From positions 248,001-312,000 of the forward strand of contig CAVWBK010000005.1 of the NCBI GenBank assembly GCA_963753245.1: 64,000 nt of DNA. The letters are read 5' to 3'. Made by a program: the position numbers and the translations under genes. Shown one piece after another: positions 1 through 8,759 of this stretch. How positions within the stretch are numbered: position 1 is the stretch's first letter; every line of letters begins with the position of its first letter. Below the pieces are notes generated by a model that was not told the DNA's origin, did not search any database, and was given only the letters and a program-made list of their open reading frames with translations. This stretch comes from VRUE01 sp963753245 (lineage in GTDB: Bacteria > Actinomycetota > Thermoleophilia > Solirubrobacterales > 70-9).

Positions 1-810
1 CCGGGCCTTCTCACCGCTGAAGAAGGCCTCGACTCCGGTCCGCAGGTCCTCGGTGGCCATGCTGTCGGCGATTCCGTGGCGCTCGAGCTGCAGGTGCTCG
101 GTGAGGCTGTGCTCGATGCTCGTCGCGCAGAGGATTTTCGACATACGCACGTAGTGGGGTGCCTTGGCGGCCAGCTTCTCAGCCTTGGCGCGCGCCGCCT
201 CGAGCAGATCCTCGGGCGCCAGGACCGCGCTGATCAGGCGCTCGGCGAGTGCCTGCTCGGCGTCCATGTTGGGGTCCTCCAGCAGCAGCTCAAGCGCCCG
301 ACTGGGACCCACAACACGGGGCAGAAAGTAGGTCATGCCGCCATCGGGCGAGGCGCCGATGCGGCCGTAGGCGCAGGCGAAGAAGGCGCCCTCGGCGGCA
401 ATCCGGGTGTCGCAGGCCAGCGCCAGCGAGAAACCGGCGCCGGCCGCCGGTCCGTTGACGGCGGCGATCACCGGGAAGGGGATCCGCCGCAAATCGACGA
501 TCGCCTGGTGCAGCGCCTCGGCTCCGCGGCGCACCTCGGAGGGCAGATCGATCTCCTCTGAGCGCACGCCCTGCTGGAAGGTGTTGACGTCGCCCCCTGC
601 GCAGAAGGCCTTGCCGGCCCCGGTGATGATCAGGGCTCGCAGCCCGGAGCGATCGGCAAGCCAGGGGAAGGCGACCGTCATCTCGAGGATCATCTCCGGA
701 CTCATCGCATTGAAGGCCTCGGGGCGGTTCAGGGTCAGGGTCCCGATCTGACCGTCGATCTCCAACCGCATCGTCTTCAGCTCGGGCGGACTCAGTGTCT
801 GGCTGCTCAT
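1..810 (-). CDS. Enoyl-CoA hydratase/isomerase family protein (3' end outside window)
   Basis: Reads leftward from an ATG at 810 and is still open at base 1, so 270 codons are present and the C-terminus is missing. Crotonase-fold hallmarks are visible: TLNRPEAFNAMS near residue 26, the oxyanion-hole segment AFCAGGD near 68, and AAVNGPAAGAGFSLAL near 116. The family hydrates or isomerises acyl-CoA thioesters, most often in fatty-acid beta-oxidation. The exact substrate cannot be read from sequence. It is divergent from uvrC, with about 65 bases between the two starts. Confidence 0.9.
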   Translation of the reverse strand, partial: MSSQTLSPPELKTMRLEIDGQIGTLTLNRPEAFNAMSPEMILEMTVAFPWLADRSGLRALIITGAGKAFCAGGDVNTFQQGVRSEEIDLPSEVRRGAEALHQAIVDLRRIPFPVIAAVNGPAAGAGFSLALACDTRIAAEGAFFACAYGRIGASPDGGMTYFLPRVVGPSRALELLLEDPNMDAEQALAERLISAVLAPEDLLEAARAKAEKLAAKAPHYVRMSKILCATSIEHSLTEHLQLERHGIADSMATEDLRTGVEAFFSGEKAR

Positions 811-875
811 TTGTGCGCTATCTCCGTCTCTACGGTGCGGGTTGGCCGTGTGGCCAGGAGCCTACTCTTTGAGCA

Positions 876-2762
876 ATGAATGAAAAGGGCACAAGTGAGG
901 GCGTCTCGCGCGAGGAGCGGATCGCCCAGCGGCGCCGCGAGCTGCCCGACAGCGCCGGCGTTTACCTCTTCTATGACAAGGATGGCGAGCTGCTCTACGT
1001 CGGCAAGGCGCGCTCTATCCGCAAGCGTGTCGCCTCCCATTTTTCCGCCGGTGAGCGCCGTCTCACCTCGCGGGTTGAGCGCTTCGAGGTCCTGGTCACC
1101 GCCAACGAGGCCGAGGCTCTGCTCGCCGAGCAGAGCTTCATCAAGCGCCACCGGCCGCGCTTCAACATCCGTTTGCGCGATGACAAGTCCTATCCGTATG
1201 TCGCGGTCAGCCTCGATGAGGACTATCCGCGCGTCTATTTCACCCGCGAGAAGCAGCGCGCGGGCCGCGCCTACTTCGGACCGTTCTCGAGCGCCAAGCG
1301 GGTGCGCGAGACCCTTGATCTGCTCGGCAAGCTGTTCCAGTTCCGCACCTGTGAGGGGCCTCAGCCCGGCAGGCGCTCGGGCAGTCCCTGTCTCGACTAC
1401 TACATAAAGCGCTGCGGAGCCCCCTGCGTCGAGTACGTCAGCAAGGAGGAGTACCGACACAACATCGAGGCGATCGTCGACTTCCTCAGTGGCCGCTATC
1501 GACAGGTCGAGGCCGACGAGCAGGCGAAGATGGATGAGGCCGCGGAGGCGCAGGAGTTCGAGCGCGCCGCGCTGCACCGCGACCGCCTGGCGGCAATCAG
1601 GTCGCTGTTTGAGCGCCAGCGCGTCGCCGGTGGCTCGGTCGGCACCGCCGATCTGATCGGCGTTGCCGCCGAGGGCACCGACGCAAACGTGCAGGTCTTC
1701 CAGGTCCGCGACGGGATCCTGGCCGAGCGCCAGAGCTTTTACCTCGACAACCAGGCCGAGCGCCAGCCCGCCGAGGTCGCCGAGGAGTTCATCGCCCAGT
1801 ACTACTCCGCCTCACCCTCGATCCCAAAGACGGTCATCGTCGGGCCCTACGTCGGGCATCAGCGTGCCGAACTACTCGCCGAGGCGTTGGCCGAGCGCCG
1901 GGGCTCCCCGGTCGAGGTGCGGGTGGCCGAGCGCGGCGACAAACGGCGCCTGCGCGAGCTCGCCGAGCGCAACGCGCGTCTTGCCCTTGATCAGGACCGG
2001 TTGCGCCGCGAGCACCGCCGCCAGCGCCGGGTCGAGTCACTCGCCGATCTTCGCGAGGCGCTCGGCATGGAGGAGTTGCCGGTGCGGATCGAGGGCTTTG
2101 ACATCTCCAATCTCGGCGCCGAGCACACCGTCGCCTCGATGGTCGTCTTTGAGGGCGGGGCGAGTAAGAAGGCCGATTACCGCCGCTTCCGGGTCCGCGG
2201 CGCGCGCCCCGCCGGAGCCGATGACTTTCACTCGATGGAAGAGGTTCTCGCGCGCCGCATGAACCGCTTCTTGGAGCAGGCCGACCGCTCACCCCACGAC
2301 GGTGAGCGCGACGAGAGCTTCGCCGCCCTTCCTGCCCTGGTCGTGATCGACGGCGGCAAGGGCCAGCTCGCCGCCGGCCTGCGGGCGCTGCAGCCCTTTG
2401 TCGAGCGTGGGGTCGCGATCGTCGGCCTCGCCAAGCGCGAGGAGGAGGTCTATGTGCCGGGGCGCAGCGCGCCGCTTGACCTGCCGGCTGACTCGGAGGC
2501 CTCAAAGCTCCTGCAGCGGGTTCGCGATGAGGCGCACCGCTTCGCGATCGAACACCACCGCGGCCGCCGCGAGCGCGCGATGACCGGCTCGGTGCTCGAT
2601 GAGCTGCGCGGCGTCGGCCCGGTCCGAAAGCGTGCTCTGCTCAAACACTTTGGCTCGCCAGAGCGGTTTCTGGCCGCCAGTCGCGAGGAGCTCGAGGCGG
2701 TGCCCGGCGTGCCTGGCAAAGTGGCACGCGAGATCCACGAGCAGCTCAACAGGACCGGCTGA
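876..2762 (+). CDS. uvrC: UvrABC system protein C (excinuclease subunit)
   Basis: UvrC makes the dual incisions either side of a bulky DNA lesion during nucleotide excision repair, after UvrA/UvrB recognition. The 628-residue protein has the expected order: an N-terminal GIY-YIG nuclease domain (GVYLFYDKDGELLYVGKA near residues 28-45), a UVR UvrB-binding helix pair (around 214-250), an RNase H-like endonuclease domain containing FDISN and VVIDGGKGQL, and C-terminal helix-hairpin-helix repeats (LDELRGVGPVRKRALLKHFG). Length is normal. The stop overlaps the Shine-Dalgarno of rapZ, so the two are probably co-transcribed, as in many Gram-positive bacteria. Confidence 0.97.
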   Translation: MNEKGTSEGVSREERIAQRRRELPDSAGVYLFYDKDGELLYVGKARSIRKRVASHFSAGERRLTSRVERFEVLVTANEAEALLAEQSFIKRHRPRFNIRLRDDKSYPYVAVSLDEDYPRVYFTREKQRAGRAYFGPFSSAKRVRETLDLLGKLFQFRTCEGPQPGRRSGSPCLDYYIKRCGAPCVEYVSKEEYRHNIEAIVDFLSGRYRQVEADEQAKMDEAAEAQEFERAALHRDRLAAIRSLFERQRVAGGSVGTADLIGVAAEGTDANVQVFQVRDGILAERQSFYLDNQAERQPAEVAEEFIAQYYSASPSIPKTVIVGPYVGHQRAELLAEALAERRGSPVEVRVAERGDKRRLRELAERNARLALDQDRLRREHRRQRRVESLADLREALGMEELPVRIEGFDISNLGAEHTVASMVVFEGGASKKADYRRFRVRGARPAGADDFHSMEEVLARRMNRFLEQADRSPHDGERDESFAALPALVVIDGGKGQLAAGLRALQPFVERGVAIVGLAKREEEVYVPGRSAPLDLPADSEASKLLQRVRDEAHRFAIEHHRGRRERAMTGSVLDELRGVGPVRKRALLKHFGSPERFLAASREELEAVPGVPGKVAREIHEQLNRTG

Positions 2763-2770
2763 GGAGCGAT

Positions 2771-3658
2771 TTGGCAAAAGCGGGAGATAACGAGGTCACC
2801 GTGGTGGTGATCACCGGCCACTCGGGCGCCGGGAAGTCAGAAGCGATCGCCGCCTTTGAGGACAGTGGCTACTTTTGCGTCGACAACCTGCCACCGCGGA
2901 TGATCGGCAGCCTCGGTGAGCTCTTCCGCCACCCCGGGAGCGGCGTCGAGCACGCCGCCGTCGTCTCCGATGTTCGCGGCGGGGACTACTTCGATGAGCT
3001 CCAGCAGGTGCTCGACGAGCTCGAGGCCGAGGGGCTAAAGCCGCAGGTGCTATTCCTCGAGGCTGGCGAGGAGGTGCTGCTGGACCGCTACAAGGAGACT
3101 CGCCGCCGGCACCCGATGGCCCCCAACGGCAGCATCGTCGACGGGATTCGCGCCGAGCGCGAGCTGCTCGCCCCGCTGCGCGAGCGCGCCGACGTGGTGA
3201 TGGACACCAGCGATCTGACCGGGGCGATGCTGCGCCGGCGGATCGCCGAGGAGATGCTCGGTCATGAGGGGGCACCGAAACTGGCCCTGACCCTGCTCAC
3301 CTTTGGCTTCAAGAACGGCCCCCCGCGTGATGCCGATCTCACCCTCGACGTGCGCTTCCTGCCCAATCCCCACTACAACGACGAGCTGCGCCCGCTGACC
3401 GGTCTTGACCCCAAGGTGCGCGAGTACGTCGAGTCCGGAACCCAGGCTGGCGAGTTCTACGGCCGGCTGCTGCCGCTCTTGGAGTTCCTCGTTCCCGCCT
3501 ACGTCGCCGAGGGCAAGAGCCACCTGACGATCGCGGTCGGTTGCACCGGTGGGCGCCATCGCTCGGTCACCGTCGCCGATCGGATCCGGCGCGATCTGGC
3601 CCCTCGCAACGATGTCGCCGTGCGGGTCAAGCACCGCGACGCCGAGCTGGACTCGTAA
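2771..3658 (+). CDS. rapZ: RapZ/YvcJ family nucleotide-binding protein
   Basis: Starts at TTG 2771, four bases after a GAGGAG Shine-Dalgarno at 2761-2766. The 295-residue protein has a Walker A loop GHSGAGKS near residue 15, the family segment RFLPNPHY, and the C-terminal signature GCTGGRHRSV. In E. coli RapZ is an RNase adapter for the GlmZ small RNA. In Gram-positive bacteria its role is less clear and it usually sits next to yvcK and whiA. Here it directly follows uvrC, but an ABC transporter pair follows instead of yvcK-whiA. Confidence 0.95.
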   Translation: MAKAGDNEVTVVVITGHSGAGKSEAIAAFEDSGYFCVDNLPPRMIGSLGELFRHPGSGVEHAAVVSDVRGGDYFDELQQVLDELEAEGLKPQVLFLEAGEEVLLDRYKETRRRHPMAPNGSIVDGIRAERELLAPLRERADVVMDTSDLTGAMLRRRIAEEMLGHEGAPKLALTLLTFGFKNGPPRDADLTLDVRFLPNPHYNDELRPLTGLDPKVREYVESGTQAGEFYGRLLPLLEFLVPAYVAEGKSHLTIAVGCTGGRHRSVTVADRIRRDLAPRNDVAVRVKHRDAELDS

Positions 3659-3671
3659 GAATCCAGCTCCG

Positions 3672-4559
3672 ATGTCAGCCGAGGACACCCAACCAGCGGT
3701 TGTGATCGCGATCCGCGGCCTGCGCAAGAGCTACGGCGCTCTAGAGGCGGTGCGCGGGATCGACCTCGAGGTACGCCGCGGTGAGGTCTTCGCCCTGCTC
3801 GGCCCAAACGGCGCCGGCAAGACGACCACGGTCGAGATCCTTGAGGGCTACCGCAAGCGCAGCGGGGGAGAGGTCGAGGTGCTGGGCGAGGACCCCCACG
3901 GGGCCGGACGCGAGTGGCGCGAGCGGATCGGGATCGTGCTGCAGTCCTGTCGCCTTGATCCATACCTGACCGTCGCCGAGGCACTCGAGCTCTTCGCCGG
4001 CTACTACCGTGCGCCGCGCCCGGTCGCGGAGGTGATCGAGTTGGTCGGCCTGCAGGGCAAGGCCGACACCCGCGCCCGCCAGCTCTCCGGTGGCCAGCAG
4101 CGCCGCCTCGACGTCGGCATGGCGCTGGTTGGCGACCCCGAGCTGCTCTTTCTCGATGAGCCGACTACCGGCTTTGACCCCTCGGCCCGGCGCCAGGCCT
4201 GGGAGGCGATCGCCGCTCTGCGCGATCTCGGCAAGACGATCCTCCTCACAACCCATTACATGGACGAGGCCCAGCATCTTGCCGACCGCGTGACGATCAT
4301 CGCCAACGGGGAGATCGTCGCCCGCGGCACCCCCGAGGACCTCGGCGAGCGCCAGAGCCAACCGGCGACGATCTCCTATCGCCTTGAAGGCGAGGAGGTC
4401 AGGGTGCAGACCCAGACGCCGGTCAAGACGCTCAACGAGCTGACCGGCTGGGCACTCGCCCAGGGGGTCGAGCTCGAGCATCTGGAGGTGCGGCGCCCGA
4501 GTCTTGAGGATGTCTACCTCGAGCTCACCGAACCCAGCCCCGAGCAGGCATCGGCATGA
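3672..4559 (+). CDS. ABC transporter ATP-binding protein (ABC-2 type exporter)
   Basis: ATPase half of an exporter, 295 residues from ATG 3672. An upstream extension of the frame overlaps rapZ and is not conserved-looking, so it was not used. Walker A GPNGAGKTTT, signature LSGGQQRR, Walker B LLFLDEPT and the H-loop TTHYMDEA are all intact. The single domain with a C-terminal extension resembles the DrrA/CcmA-type subgroup. Its stop overlaps the permease start (ATGA at 4556-4559), so the two form one transporter. The substrate is unknown; drugs, lipids or polysaccharide are typical for the family. Confidence 0.92.
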   Translation: MSAEDTQPAVVIAIRGLRKSYGALEAVRGIDLEVRRGEVFALLGPNGAGKTTTVEILEGYRKRSGGEVEVLGEDPHGAGREWRERIGIVLQSCRLDPYLTVAEALELFAGYYRAPRPVAEVIELVGLQGKADTRARQLSGGQQRRLDVGMALVGDPELLFLDEPTTGFDPSARRQAWEAIAALRDLGKTILLTTHYMDEAQHLADRVTIIANGEIVARGTPEDLGERQSQPATISYRLEGEEVRVQTQTPVKTLNELTGWALAQGVELEHLEVRRPSLEDVYLELTEPSPEQASA

Positions 4560-5317
4560 GCCTCGTCCTGCATCAATTTCGCTACGACCAGAAGGCCTTC
4601 TGGCGCAACCCCGCCTCGGTCTTCTTCACGGTCATGTTCCCGGTCATCGTTTTCATCATCCTCGCTGTCGTCTTCAACGGCGAAACGGTCCACGTGCGCG
4701 GCGGGGTGGCGGCGACCACCTACTACGTGCCGGCGATCATGACCCTCTCGATCATCTCGGCGACGATGCAAACGCTGGCGATGACGCTGGTGATCGCCCG
4801 CGAAGACGGGCGCCTGAAGCGCGGCCGCGGCACCCCGCTGCCTCCCTGGGTCTTCATCGCCGGTCGAGTCGGCAACTCGATCGTGGTCGCCGTTCTGATG
4901 CTCGCCCTCCTGGCGACGATCGGCGCTCTCCTCTATGGAGTCACCGTGCCCTGGGAACGGCTGCCGGAGATTCTCCTGGCGCTGGTCATCGGCGCCGCCT
5001 CGTTTTGCTGTTTGGGCATCGCCCTGACCGCGGTCATCCCCTCCCAGGATGCCGCCGCCCCGATCGTCAACGCCCTGCTCCTGCCGCTCTACTTCCTCTC
5101 CGGCGTCTTCATTCCCGAAGACCAGCTGCCCAGCGGCGTGATCCACTTTGCCGACATCTTTCCGGTCCGCCACTTCTTCGTCGCCTTCTTTGACGCATAT
5201 GTGCCGGCCGGTGGCTCCGCGGTTTCCTGGGGCAATCTCGCCGTGGTCGCCGCCTGGGGGCTGCTCGGACTTCTGCTCGCCGTCCGTTTCTTTCGCTGGA
5301 CCCCGCGCGGCGGCTGA
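4556..5317 (+). CDS. ABC-2 type transporter permease
   Basis: Membrane half of the exporter encoded with the upstream ATPase. The 253-residue protein has about six hydrophobic segments, including SVFFTVMFPVIVFIILAVVF near residue 20, IVVAVLMLALLATIGALLYG near 115, and a C-terminal LAVVAAWGLLGLLLAVRFF. The segment LLLPLYFLSGVFIPEDQLP is typical of ABC-2 permeases, which move a substrate outward across the cytoplasmic membrane. The ATGA overlap with the ATPase gene implies translational coupling. Confidence 0.9.
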   Translation: MSLVLHQFRYDQKAFWRNPASVFFTVMFPVIVFIILAVVFNGETVHVRGGVAATTYYVPAIMTLSIISATMQTLAMTLVIAREDGRLKRGRGTPLPPWVFIAGRVGNSIVVAVLMLALLATIGALLYGVTVPWERLPEILLALVIGAASFCCLGIALTAVIPSQDAAAPIVNALLLPLYFLSGVFIPEDQLPSGVIHFADIFPVRHFFVAFFDAYVPAGGSAVSWGNLAVVAAWGLLGLLLAVRFFRWTPRGG

Positions 5318-5374
5318 GCTCGGCGGCCGACCGGCCGACCTCCAAAGGGTGGCGCGTATAGCCTCTAGGTCCCG

Positions 5375-5737
5375 ATGTTGCACCACGTCCTCCTGGAGGT
5401 CTCCGATCTTGAGCGGAGCGCCTCGTTCTACGACTCGCTGCTCGCGCCCCTTGGCTGGCGGCGCCATTTCGAGGAGGACGGAACGATCGGCTGGGGGATC
5501 GCCAAGCCCGTCTTCTTCATCGCCGATCACCATGAGCCCAAGGCCGGCTTCGGCCTGCTCAGCTTCTCCGGCCTTGGCATCGTCGCCGTCAAGGCCTCCT
5601 GGGAGCAGGGCATCGGCGCTGGGGGGACCAGCGTCGCTGAGCCCGGCGAATCGCGCTCCTATGGCTCGGGCTCCTACTCGGCCTTTCTCAAGGATCCGGA
5701 CGGGTATGAGATCGAGGTAACGATCGGCAGCGACTGA
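5375..5737 (+). CDS. VOC (glyoxalase/bleomycin resistance) superfamily protein
   Basis: A 120-residue single-module VOC protein: N-terminal LHHVLLEVSDLERSASFYDSLL, C-terminal GSGSYSAFLKDPDGYEIEV. The metal-ligand pattern of the fold is partly visible (His in HHVLLEV and Glu in YEIEV). VOC enzymes include glyoxalases, dioxygenases and antibiotic-binding proteins, so no specific reaction is claimed. It stands alone between the ABC pair and gap with its own ATG at 5375. Confidence 0.85.
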   Translation: MLHHVLLEVSDLERSASFYDSLLAPLGWRRHFEEDGTIGWGIAKPVFFIADHHEPKAGFGLLSFSGLGIVAVKASWEQGIGAGGTSVAEPGESRSYGSGSYSAFLKDPDGYEIEVTIGSD

Positions 5738-5786
5738 TGGTCTCTAGGATCGGTGGGACAACCGAGTCAAGGAGGGATTTGACCAG

Positions 5787-6791
5787 ATGGCTGTGAAGGT
5801 CGGCATCAACGGCTTCGGACGGATCGGAAGGAACGTCTTTCGCGCCGCCCGGGCGGCGGGCGCGGAGCTCGAGTTCGTCGCGGTCAACGACCTCACCGAC
5901 CCCGGCACGCTCGCTCACCTGCTCAACTACGACTCGATCCTGGGCCGCTTTCCGGGCGAGGTGCAGCTTCAGGGCGACGTGATCTCAGTCGATGGCAAGG
6001 CGCTCAAGGTGCTCTCCGAGCGCGACCCAGCGCAGCTGCCCTGGGCCGAGCTCGGCGTCGATGTGGTGATCGAGTCAACCGGATTCTTCACCGCTCGCGA
6101 GGACGCCGCCAAGCACCTCGCCGCCGGCGCCAAGAAGGTGATCATCTCGGCCCCGGCCAAGGAGCCCGACGTGACCGTCGCGCTCGGGGTCAACTTCGAG
6201 AGCGCCTATGACCGCGAGAAGCACGACGTCATCTCCAACGCCTCCTGCACGACCAACTGCCTGGCGCCGCTGGCGAAGGTGATCCACGAGGAGTTTGGGA
6301 TCGAGCAGGGCCTGATGACGACGATCCACGCCTACACCGCCGACCAGCGCCTGCAGGACATGCCCCACAAGGACCCGCGGCGAGCGCGGGCCGCGGCGCT
6401 CAACCTGATTCCGACCACGACCGGGGCGGCGAAGGCCGTCGGCCTGGTCCTGCCGGAGCTCAACGGCAAGCTGAACGGCTTCTCGGTGCGCGCCCCGCTC
6501 GCAACCGGCTCGGTCGTCGACCTCGTCTGCACGCTCTCAAAGGCGACCGACCCCGAGACCGTCAATGCCGCGGTGCGGGCCGCCGCCGAGGGGCCGCTGA
6601 AGGGGATCCTCGCCTACACCGAGGACCCGATCGTCTCGACCGACATCGTCGGTGATCCCCACTCCTCGATCTTTGACGCCAGCCTGACGATGACGATCGG
6701 CGCCGGCACGATGATCAAGGCGGTGACCTGGTATGACAACGAGTGGGGTTACTCGAACCGCTGCGTCGAGCTGGCCGGCAAGGTCCTCTGA
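5787..6791 (+). CDS. gap: Glyceraldehyde-3-phosphate dehydrogenase
   Basis: Converts glyceraldehyde 3-phosphate to 1,3-bisphosphoglycerate with NAD(P) and phosphate. The 334-residue protein starts with the Rossmann motif INGFGRIGRN and carries the catalytic Cys at about residue 154 in SNASCTTNC, plus a C-terminal WYDNEWGYSNR. An AAGGAGGG Shine-Dalgarno lies upstream of ATG 5787. It heads the run gap-pgk-tpiA-gpmI, which covers four consecutive triose-phosphate steps of glycolysis/gluconeogenesis. Confidence 0.98.
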   Translation: MAVKVGINGFGRIGRNVFRAARAAGAELEFVAVNDLTDPGTLAHLLNYDSILGRFPGEVQLQGDVISVDGKALKVLSERDPAQLPWAELGVDVVIESTGFFTAREDAAKHLAAGAKKVIISAPAKEPDVTVALGVNFESAYDREKHDVISNASCTTNCLAPLAKVIHEEFGIEQGLMTTIHAYTADQRLQDMPHKDPRRARAAALNLIPTTTGAAKAVGLVLPELNGKLNGFSVRAPLATGSVVDLVCTLSKATDPETVNAAVRAAAEGPLKGILAYTEDPIVSTDIVGDPHSSIFDASLTMTIGAGTMIKAVTWYDNEWGYSNRCVELAGKVL

Positions 6792-6822
6792 TCCCGCTCT
6801 GCGGGCGGCGTCGCGCGCCAGG

Positions 6823-8010
6823 ATGAGCTTCTCCAAGGCAAGCGTGCGCGACGCCGAGCTCGCCGGCCGCCGGGTTCTGGTGCGGGTTGACTTCAACGTT
6901 CCGCTCAGCGACGGCCGGGTCGCCGACGACACCCGGATCCGGGCGGCGCTGCCGACGATCGAACTGCTGCGCGAGCGAGGCGCCGCCGTGGTTCTCGTTT
7001 CCCACCTCGGCCGCCCCAAGGACGGGGTCGATCCGGCGCTCTCGATGGCGCCGGTCGGCGCGCGTTTGGCTGAGTTGCTCGGTGAACCGGTGCAGCTTGC
7101 CCCCGCCGTGATCGGCGCCGAGGTGGAGACGATGGCCGGGGCGCTTGGCCCCGGTGACGTGCTGCTGCTCGAGAACGTGCGCTTTGAGAGCGGGGAGACC
7201 GAGAACGATCCGCAGCTCGCCGAAGCACTCGCCCGCCTCGCGGACCTCTACGTAAACGATGCCTTCGGCACGGTCCATCGCGCCCATGCGAGCACCGTCG
7301 GCGTGGCTGGACAGCTGCCCGGATATGCCGGCCTGCTGCTCGAGCGCGAGGTCAAGGAGCTGAGCCGGGTGGCGGAATCCCCGGCGCGTCCGCTGCTCGT
7401 GATCCTCGGCGGTGCCAAGGTCTCTGACAAGGTCGGCGTGATCGAGCGCTTCCTGACCCTCGCCGACCGGATTCTGATCGGTGGGGCGATGGCCTTCAGC
7501 TTTTTTCGCGCCCAGGGGATCGCGACCGGTGACTCATTGGTCGAGGAGGAGGGGGTGAGGCTCGCCGCCGCGGCGCTTGAGCGCGCCAGGGACGCCGAGT
7601 GCGAGCTGGTCCTGCCCGTCGATCTGGTGCTCGGCGAGCACTTCTCTGCCGAGGCCGAGCGGCGCGAGTGCGACGGCGTCGAGGTCCCCGCGGGCTGGAT
7701 GGGTCTTGATATCGGATCGCGCACCGCGGCCGCCTATGCGGCGTGGATCGCCGCCGCCGGAACCGTGCTCTGGAACGGACCGATGGGCGCCTTTGAGCTG
7801 GAGCCCTTCGCGGCCGGGACCCGGGTGGTCGCCGAGGCGGTCGCGCGGGCGCCGGGATTGACCGTGATCGGCGGTGGCGATTCGGTCGCTGCGCTGCGCA
7901 AATTTGGCCTCGATGAGAAGCTGGACTGGTTGTCAACCGGAGGAGGAGCCTCGTTGGAGCTCTTGGAGGGCAAGGACCTGCCGGGCGTGGAGGCACTGCT
8001 CGATGCCTGA
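6823..8010 (+). CDS. pgk: Phosphoglycerate kinase
   Basis: Transfers phosphate from 1,3-bisphosphoglycerate to ADP. Starts at ATG 6823 (MSFSKASVRDAELAGRRVLV), 31 bases after the gap stop. A longer in-frame extension overlaps gap and is rejected. The 395 residues include VRVDFNVPLSDG, the substrate-binding segment VSHLGRPK, GGAKVSDK, LIGGAMAFSF and the C-terminal nucleotide-binding GGGDSVAAL and STGGGASLELL. Length is normal. The stop overlaps the tpiA start. Confidence 0.98.
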   Translation: MSFSKASVRDAELAGRRVLVRVDFNVPLSDGRVADDTRIRAALPTIELLRERGAAVVLVSHLGRPKDGVDPALSMAPVGARLAELLGEPVQLAPAVIGAEVETMAGALGPGDVLLLENVRFESGETENDPQLAEALARLADLYVNDAFGTVHRAHASTVGVAGQLPGYAGLLLEREVKELSRVAESPARPLLVILGGAKVSDKVGVIERFLTLADRILIGGAMAFSFFRAQGIATGDSLVEEEGVRLAAAALERARDAECELVLPVDLVLGEHFSAEAERRECDGVEVPAGWMGLDIGSRTAAAYAAWIAAAGTVLWNGPMGAFELEPFAAGTRVVAEAVARAPGLTVIGGGDSVAALRKFGLDEKLDWLSTGGGASLELLEGKDLPGVEALLDA

Positions 8011-8755
8011 TCGAACCCCCTACCTGGCCGCCAACTGGAAGATGCAAAAGACGCGCCCCGAGGCGGGGGAGTTCATCGACGCGCTGCTGCCACAGATCGC
8101 CGCGACTCCCAACGATGTCGTCATCTGCCCGCCGTTCACCGCGCTCAGCGCCGTGGTCGAGCGCCGCTACGGTACCGCGGTCAAGGTCGGCGCCCAGAAC
8201 ATGCACGAGGAGGCCGCCGGTGCCTTCACCGGCGAGGTCTCGGCGGCGATGCTGGTCGAGCTCGACGTCGAGGCGGTGATCCTCGGACATTCCGAGCGAC
8301 GCCAGTACTTCGCCGAGACCGACGCGACCCTGGCGGCCAAGGTGCCGGCCGCCCTCGCCGCGGGCCTGGAGCCGATTCTCTGCGTCGGCGAGAGCGAGGA
8401 GGCTCGCGATGGCGGCCAGATGACGGGCGTGCTCGAGGCCCAGCTGCAGGCCGATCTGGCCCGCATCGAGGGCGAGGATCTGGCCCGCGTGGTGATCGCC
8501 TACGAGCCGATCTGGGCGATCGGCACCGGCCGCACGGCGACCCCCGAGCAGGCCCAGGAGGCGAGCGCCTTCATCCGTGATGTGCTGCGCGAGAAGGGGG
8601 CGGGCGCCGAGGCCGTGCGCATCCTCTACGGCGGCTCGGTCAAGCCGGCCAACGCCGCCGAGCTGCTCACGATGCCCGATATCGACGGGGCGCTGGTCGG
8701 CGGCGCCAGTCTTGACCCCGCCGAGTTCGCGGCGATAGTGCAAGCGGCGGGCTGA
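8003..8755 (+). CDS. tpiA: Triosephosphate isomerase
   Basis: Interconverts dihydroxyacetone phosphate and glyceraldehyde 3-phosphate. Starts at ATG 8003 inside the end of pgk (8-base overlap). This gives the normal N-terminus PYLAANWKM with the catalytic Lys. Catalytic His is in ILGHSERR and catalytic Glu in AYEPIWAIGTG; the phosphate-binding LYGGSVKP is near the C-terminus. Length is 250 residues, as expected. Translationally coupled within the glycolytic cluster. Confidence 0.98.
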   Translation: MPDRTPYLAANWKMQKTRPEAGEFIDALLPQIAATPNDVVICPPFTALSAVVERRYGTAVKVGAQNMHEEAAGAFTGEVSAAMLVELDVEAVILGHSERRQYFAETDATLAAKVPAALAAGLEPILCVGESEEARDGGQMTGVLEAQLQADLARIEGEDLARVVIAYEPIWAIGTGRTATPEQAQEASAFIRDVLREKGAGAEAVRILYGGSVKPANAAELLTMPDIDGALVGGASLDPAEFAAIVQAAG

Positions 8756-8759
8756 GCAC

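Noticed and set aside
807..1577. Long minus-strand frame opposite uvrC
   Set aside because: It is the antisense of a clear uvrC gene; such frames are common in high-GC DNA and this one has no recognisable protein features.
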